Notes under the pieces: model-generated
Told to the model about the DNA's origin: nothing
Databases searched by the model: none
The model's input: the letters and a program-made list of their open reading frames with translations, nothing else
Shown here: piece after piece, positions 60,302-64,000 of the stretch
Numbering within the stretch: the stretch's first letter is position 1
How the letters are laid out: each line of letters begins with the position of its first letter
From: Floccularia luteovirens
Lineage: Eukaryota; Basidiomycota; Agaricomycetes; Agaricales; Squamanitaceae
DNA: 64,000 bases
Reading direction: 5' to 3'
NCBI GenBank assembly: GCA_009739215.1
Contig: VSJF01000001.1
Coordinates: 2,418,001 to 2,482,000 of the forward strand
Translations under genes and position numbers: made by a program

Positions 60302-60801
60302 GAGGGGAGGAAGGAGGAAGATTTGCAATAGATAATTACAAACGGACGATATAAGAGGTTTGGTGATAGTTTTACTGATAGTTGATTACAGTTGTCTGAT
60401 AGGTGTATACTCTGTAATTTTCTCACGTCTGTTTATCCCAGAATGGTTATTTTTTTTTTTTTTAAATTCCTCTTTCCATGTATCACAGTCAGCACAGTCC
60501 ATCCATTACTTTGCATTGCATTGTATTATATATGTTATGTTTCTGCTTATTCGGGATAAACTATACAGTTTAATTATCATATTACAAATCTCTCCGTCTC
60601 TCCTTTCTTCGCGGCGATAGCGTGGCTTTTCTCCTCCCCAGGGTTTCTTATCCCCATCACCCCTGCCATCACAGCTTCATCACCCCGTACACTTCACTAT
60701 TAGTTTTGTCATTTCTAATACTAATACTGCTACAGCCTGTATCCATACATTTGGTATCAGTACGCTCCATGAAACAATCAATCATCCCCTGTTTTTTTTT
60801 A
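60302..60801. other. Intergenic region, homeodomain-gene promoter
   Basis: 500 bases with T-rich tracts (60450-60465) and A/T-rich sequence. It probably holds the promoter and 5' leader of the homeodomain gene and the 3' end of the pantothenate kinase transcript. No gene is seen. Confidence 0.5.
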
Positions 60802-62705
60802 TCATTCTGTACCACCTTCTTTCGAGTCTTCAGAATCAATGTTACGGATCCATGCACCAATCGATCCCCTGTAATAATATCAGCCATTATGCTTCAATAC
60901 ATTAGCAAAGGCACCTACAAGAACCCTTCATGCCGTAGGAACATCGCTCTCTTCGTCCCTTTGCTCCAGAACCGGATAGCATACGAAAGTGTGGCAATTG
61001 TTGCCGCGTGACCTGTCATATTTGCATTCAGTTTCTGATGAACGTGTCACTGGGGTTGATCATCATGTGTGCGCTTACCACGAATGAAGCATCCACCAAA
61101 GTAGATCCTGTCCAGATCGTACTTCTCCGCATTCATGTATCTATGCAATGATATACGTCAGTACTCTCGTCCATATTTTCGTATGTGCGTCAGAACATAC
61201 GCAATTTGTCCAATGTTGTTTGATACCGCATAAAGAAGGCTTTTACTAATGTCTTCAGGTGAGAACTTGCCCTTGACTCCACCCTTTTTGAACACTTTTC
61301 CAAAAGAACTTGCAATCATCGTCGACTTGAGCCCCAATTTGCTATAATCTTGTCCATAGATATCTCCGACCAGCATATCGACGGAGGCATTATCCCCTCC
61401 CTCTGATAATGCCAGCATTTCTACAAAGGGTAAGGTAAATTTAGCTCCGATTTTCTAGTTATTTTTTTGTACAGCCTTACCATCGAAGCTCGTTGCAGGC
61501 GTCAATAATGAAAGTAAACCCCACAAAGTACCTCCTCCAAGACTGGTCCCGCTGACACGCTCAAATTTACCCTCGACATCTACCTTGATAATAGACACAC
61601 CGGAACCAATGTTCACTAGAAGGCAAGGGAACTGTGGTGTTGGGTTGCTTTCGAAGGTCACCCCATATGTGGGCGGATTCGGACTCGGACGTTCCAAGGT
61701 AGCGGTTCCATTACCTAAACTATCAGGAAGCGACCCGGTTTTCCCATCCAAACATGACGGAGTCTTGTGGGCAATAGAGGGCGTTGGTGGCTGATGGTGC
61801 GACACTGACTGTATCAGTTCGTCCGAAAAATAATAGACTTCGTCCGGGATGAGGGTAATAAATTTAAGCCCTTCAATCAAGCACTCCATCTCGTCTTCTC
61901 GACGTACGTCCACACATAGTATCCCTCGGAAAAGTTCATAGAACTTGTGAGCACCACCTCCAGTCGCCATTATCTTCACGCCCTGGCGCATTTTCTCGAT
62001 TGACACGCCGTTCACCTCTGCAGACCGTGAAATGAGTTCTTGGATGAACTCGACGCATGCATGGATGTTTTCTGTCTCGAACCGTACAAAGTTGAGGGAG
62101 CCTCCGGGGAAATGTTGTACGGTTCGTCGTAGGTATGTGTCACGTAGGAGACCGGAATCGAGGCCAGACAGCGCGTCAGAGCTTGCCGCGCTTCCACTTT
62201 CGACATCCAACACAAGTGGAGTGAGTGCCCCGCTGGGTTTACTACTGGATGCAGAGTTGACTGGAATGGAGGAATGAGAACTAACGTCGTTGGAAGGAGA
62301 GAGAGACCGAGGAGTTGAGATATCACTTGCGGAACTAGATCCGCGTGTAGCGATAATTGAAGGTGATGAGGGCGGGTCTGGGGATCGGGTAAAGTAGACT
62401 ATCTTTGCAAGAGATCCACCAACCTGGGTAATTGGGGTAGCTATGGCGTCAAAACCAAGGCATTATTAGAATTGTAACATCGAAAACGTACATCCACAGC
62501 AATATGAGACACAGGTTCAATGTAATTCGGGAGGTATATTCCCCGACTGTCCCTCGTCTAGTACGTTACGGAAATTGAATAAGATTGTTAAAGAAGAAAA
62601 ACAGGTGATTATTGCACATGCCTCTGGTGACTCTTCGGATAAGATTACCGCGCCCCTAGTATCGACATGGATGACTTTCGCCGAGGGTAGCGAAGGCGCA
62701 GACAT
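60802..62705 (-). CDS. Pantothenate kinase (type II, eukaryotic)
   Basis: Role: phosphorylates pantothenate, the first step of coenzyme A synthesis. Seen: the start is the ATG at 62703-62705 (MSAPSLPSAKVIHVDTRGAV). An intron with a GC donor (CAGAG|GCATGT, about 62622) joins to GIYLPNYIEPVSHIAVD, then an intron to VGGSLAKIVYFTRSPDP (the phosphate-binding loop). A Ser-rich insertion follows, then FPGGSLNFVRFETENIHACV, GVKIMATGGGAHKFYELF, CLLVNIGSGVSIIKVD and RVSGTSLGGGTLWGLLSLLT. Next come DMLVGDIYGQDYSKLGL, LLYAVSNNIGQIAYMNAEKY, RIYFGGCFIRGHAATIATLS and FLRHEGF. A last intron (GTAGGT to TTACAG) is needed to reach LGSIGAWIRNIDSEDSKEGG, with its stop at 60802-60804. Without that splice, translation would stop right after HEGFL. 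Catalytic motifs are intact. Confidence 0.94.
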
Positions 62706-63263
62706 CTAACTTAACACAGTTGGAAAATCAGCGATAGTGTGGGCGTGTATGATCCGACGGAGACAAAAGGGTGTAGATAAGTAGCACGAGTAAAAATTGA
62801 ACGGGGTATCACAGGTAAGTCGGTGGTTGGACCCAACACAAGCATTTGATCAAGCAAGAAACAGTTTTTACGGTGGTTTCTTTTTACGGGCCCACCCAGA
62901 TCAGTGGCTGAAAATACTTGGTCATACGATTTCTCAACATTTATCTGCAAAGGTGTTAAACAATGCCGGTAACATCGTCTTGTCAACTCCGAGGTAGCTT
63001 GGTAAGTACTAGTCTGTTACCGGCACAATCCATAACGATTCAAGCCGGATGTACTAAATCATGATCAAAACCCAGACACACGACACTGGACCTGGCATAA
63101 TTCCAACAAGACAGGACAGAATGGACACAAGATCCTGTTTCACCGGGTATTGTATATGAATAAGCCGCTTAGTACACACAGTCCCGAAAATCAGTGATGC
63201 CTCATTCTACTATTGTCAGACAAGAAAGAAAAAAAAAGCGTATTATAGAACCAGAACCTAAGA
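62706..63263. other. Intergenic region
   Basis: About 560 bases holding the pantothenate kinase promoter and the 3' flank of the coatomer gene. The short frame at 62711-62986 (minus) has no family resemblance. Confidence 0.5.
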
Positions 63264-64000
63264 TTAACCCCCTACTGCTGCAAGGACAAGGTCGCATGCC
63301 TCTTGCTTTTCTGCGCGAACACCAATTTCAAGTGTCACGCCCTGATCCCGCGAAAATGTCATCCGACATCGGACTAGTACTTTCCCCCCACCCCCTGCGA
63401 CAAGACCGGACAATTGCATAGTGTGTACAGACGTTGATGTTGGTGCTTCTGATCCACCCAATGGTTCCATGTTGAGCACCTCAATGATGGAATCACAAGC
63501 AGCTAAAAAGATAATGATCCACTATGAGCCCGTCCCTGACAAGATCATTCTTAATAACCCACCTTTAATGCTTTCCATAGCTGATAAAGAAAATGTTTCT
63601 GTTGCGTTTGGTCCTGAACGCAGACGATCCCACTCTGATCCGAAAGTCGCATAACTAGGGACGATGTAATCTCCACCAGCGCTCAACTCGACTTCCTCAA
63701 GTTGGTATTCATCCTCGTAACCTTCTTCCTCTGGCACGCCTGTTGTAGGGTCTAGCTCCTTACTAATAAATTTCAGTGTGCACTGGAATGATGCCAACGC
63801 GTATTGTTCTGGCGACTCGCGGGTGAATGAGACATAGACTATTCCGGGCGAAGTCATGGCTGTTAACGAAGTCAAGGGAATAATGAAATCTTCTGTAAGT
63901 CCCGCGTCCTCCGATTGTGGTTGCATCATAACAGAGACTTGTTCCAGAACAGTGTCAGGCAGTGTATTAGATACATTGAACTGCAAAAGTAAATGAACTT
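63264..64000 (-). CDS. SEC21: Coatomer subunit gamma (SEC21), C-terminal part; 5' end outside window
   Basis: Role: gamma-COP of the COPI coat, which drives Golgi-to-ER vesicle traffic; its appendage domain binds ArfGAP and accessory proteins. Seen: the C-terminal appendage. The exon from the right edge reads QFNVSNTLPDTVLEQVSVMM, YVSFTRESPEQYALASFQCT and LKFISKELDPTTGVPEEEG. Then YEDEYQLEEVELSAGGDYIV and MESIK follow. An intron (GTGGGT donor, about 63584 to 63516) joins to the last exon: ACDSIIEVLNMEPLGGSEAP, VHTMQLSGLVAGGGGKVLVR and VTLEIGVRAEKQEACDLVLA, with its stop at 63264-63266. The LNMEPLGGSE block and the EACDLVL helix are signatures of the appendage C-terminus. The N-terminal adaptin-like trunk lies beyond the window. 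Confidence 0.93.

Noticed and set aside
60900..60940. Two-base frameshift near the pantothenate kinase C-terminus (deleting TA gives GFLGAFANVLKHNG)
   Set aside because: A clean GTAGGT-TTACAG intron gives a better family ending (GFLGSIGAW) without invoking an error.
1..64000. tRNA, rRNA, CRISPR, operon or transposon ends
   Set aside because: I looked for T-loop motifs, regular repeats and terminal inverted repeats by eye and found none that hold up; CRISPR and operons are not expected in this eukaryotic context.

Overview
This window is nuclear DNA from a filamentous basidiomycete fungus, most likely an Agaricomycete. Nearly every gene is split by many short introns (about 50-65 nt, GT-AG, occasionally GC-AG). 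Genes are dense, on both strands and not in operons. The gene set is fungal and basidiomycete in flavour: SIN3, NTE1, a PalI/SUR7 membrane protein, secreted intradiol dioxygenases, a three-homeodomain factor and a YABBY/HMG-like mini-protein. I joined exons by eye from reading frame, splice signals and family motifs, so starts and stops are firmer than individual splice sites.

Left end (1-6.1 kb), all on the minus strand: two tandem secreted intradiol-dioxygenase-like genes (the first cut by the window edge) and a GH27 alpha-galactosidase. This is the most accessory-looking part and suggests extracellular breakdown of aromatic and galactose-containing plant material.

7-20.8 kb: exonuclease V and a Ctr copper transporter on the plus strand. 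Then on the minus strand come an Ark/Prk (NAK-family) kinase, a RidA/YjgF deaminase, the ribosomal-protein import adaptor SYO1, and an unrecognised single-pass membrane protein.

21-34.2 kb: the SIN3 corepressor, a small unknown membrane protein, a PalI/SUR7 protein (plus strand), an agmatinase-like ureohydrolase with a signal peptide, and a SAM methyltransferase.

35-44.5 kb: a divergent pair of RNA-processing genes (SF3b subunit 5, found only by joining very short exons, and the exosome cofactor LRP1/C1D), an F-box/LRR protein, a 77-residue YABBY/HMG-like protein, and VPS33.

44.7-53.1 kb: the phospholipase NTE1 and a mitochondrial 2-methylisocitrate lyase of the methylcitrate cycle. 53-58.6 kb is gene-poor, with one intronless tail-anchored unknown protein. 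58.6-64 kb: a transcription factor with three homeodomains, pantothenate kinase, and the 3' end of coatomer gamma (SEC21), which runs off the right edge.

The genes do not form one pathway; most are single-copy housekeeping genes. The observations best worth following are the triplicated homeodomain whose three copies share one intron position and phase, a consensus PIP box in EXO5, loss of key active-site residues in one dioxygenase, GC-AG introns, and the compact SF3B5-LRP1 promoter. I found no convincing novel multi-gene system, transposon, tRNA, rRNA or CRISPR array.
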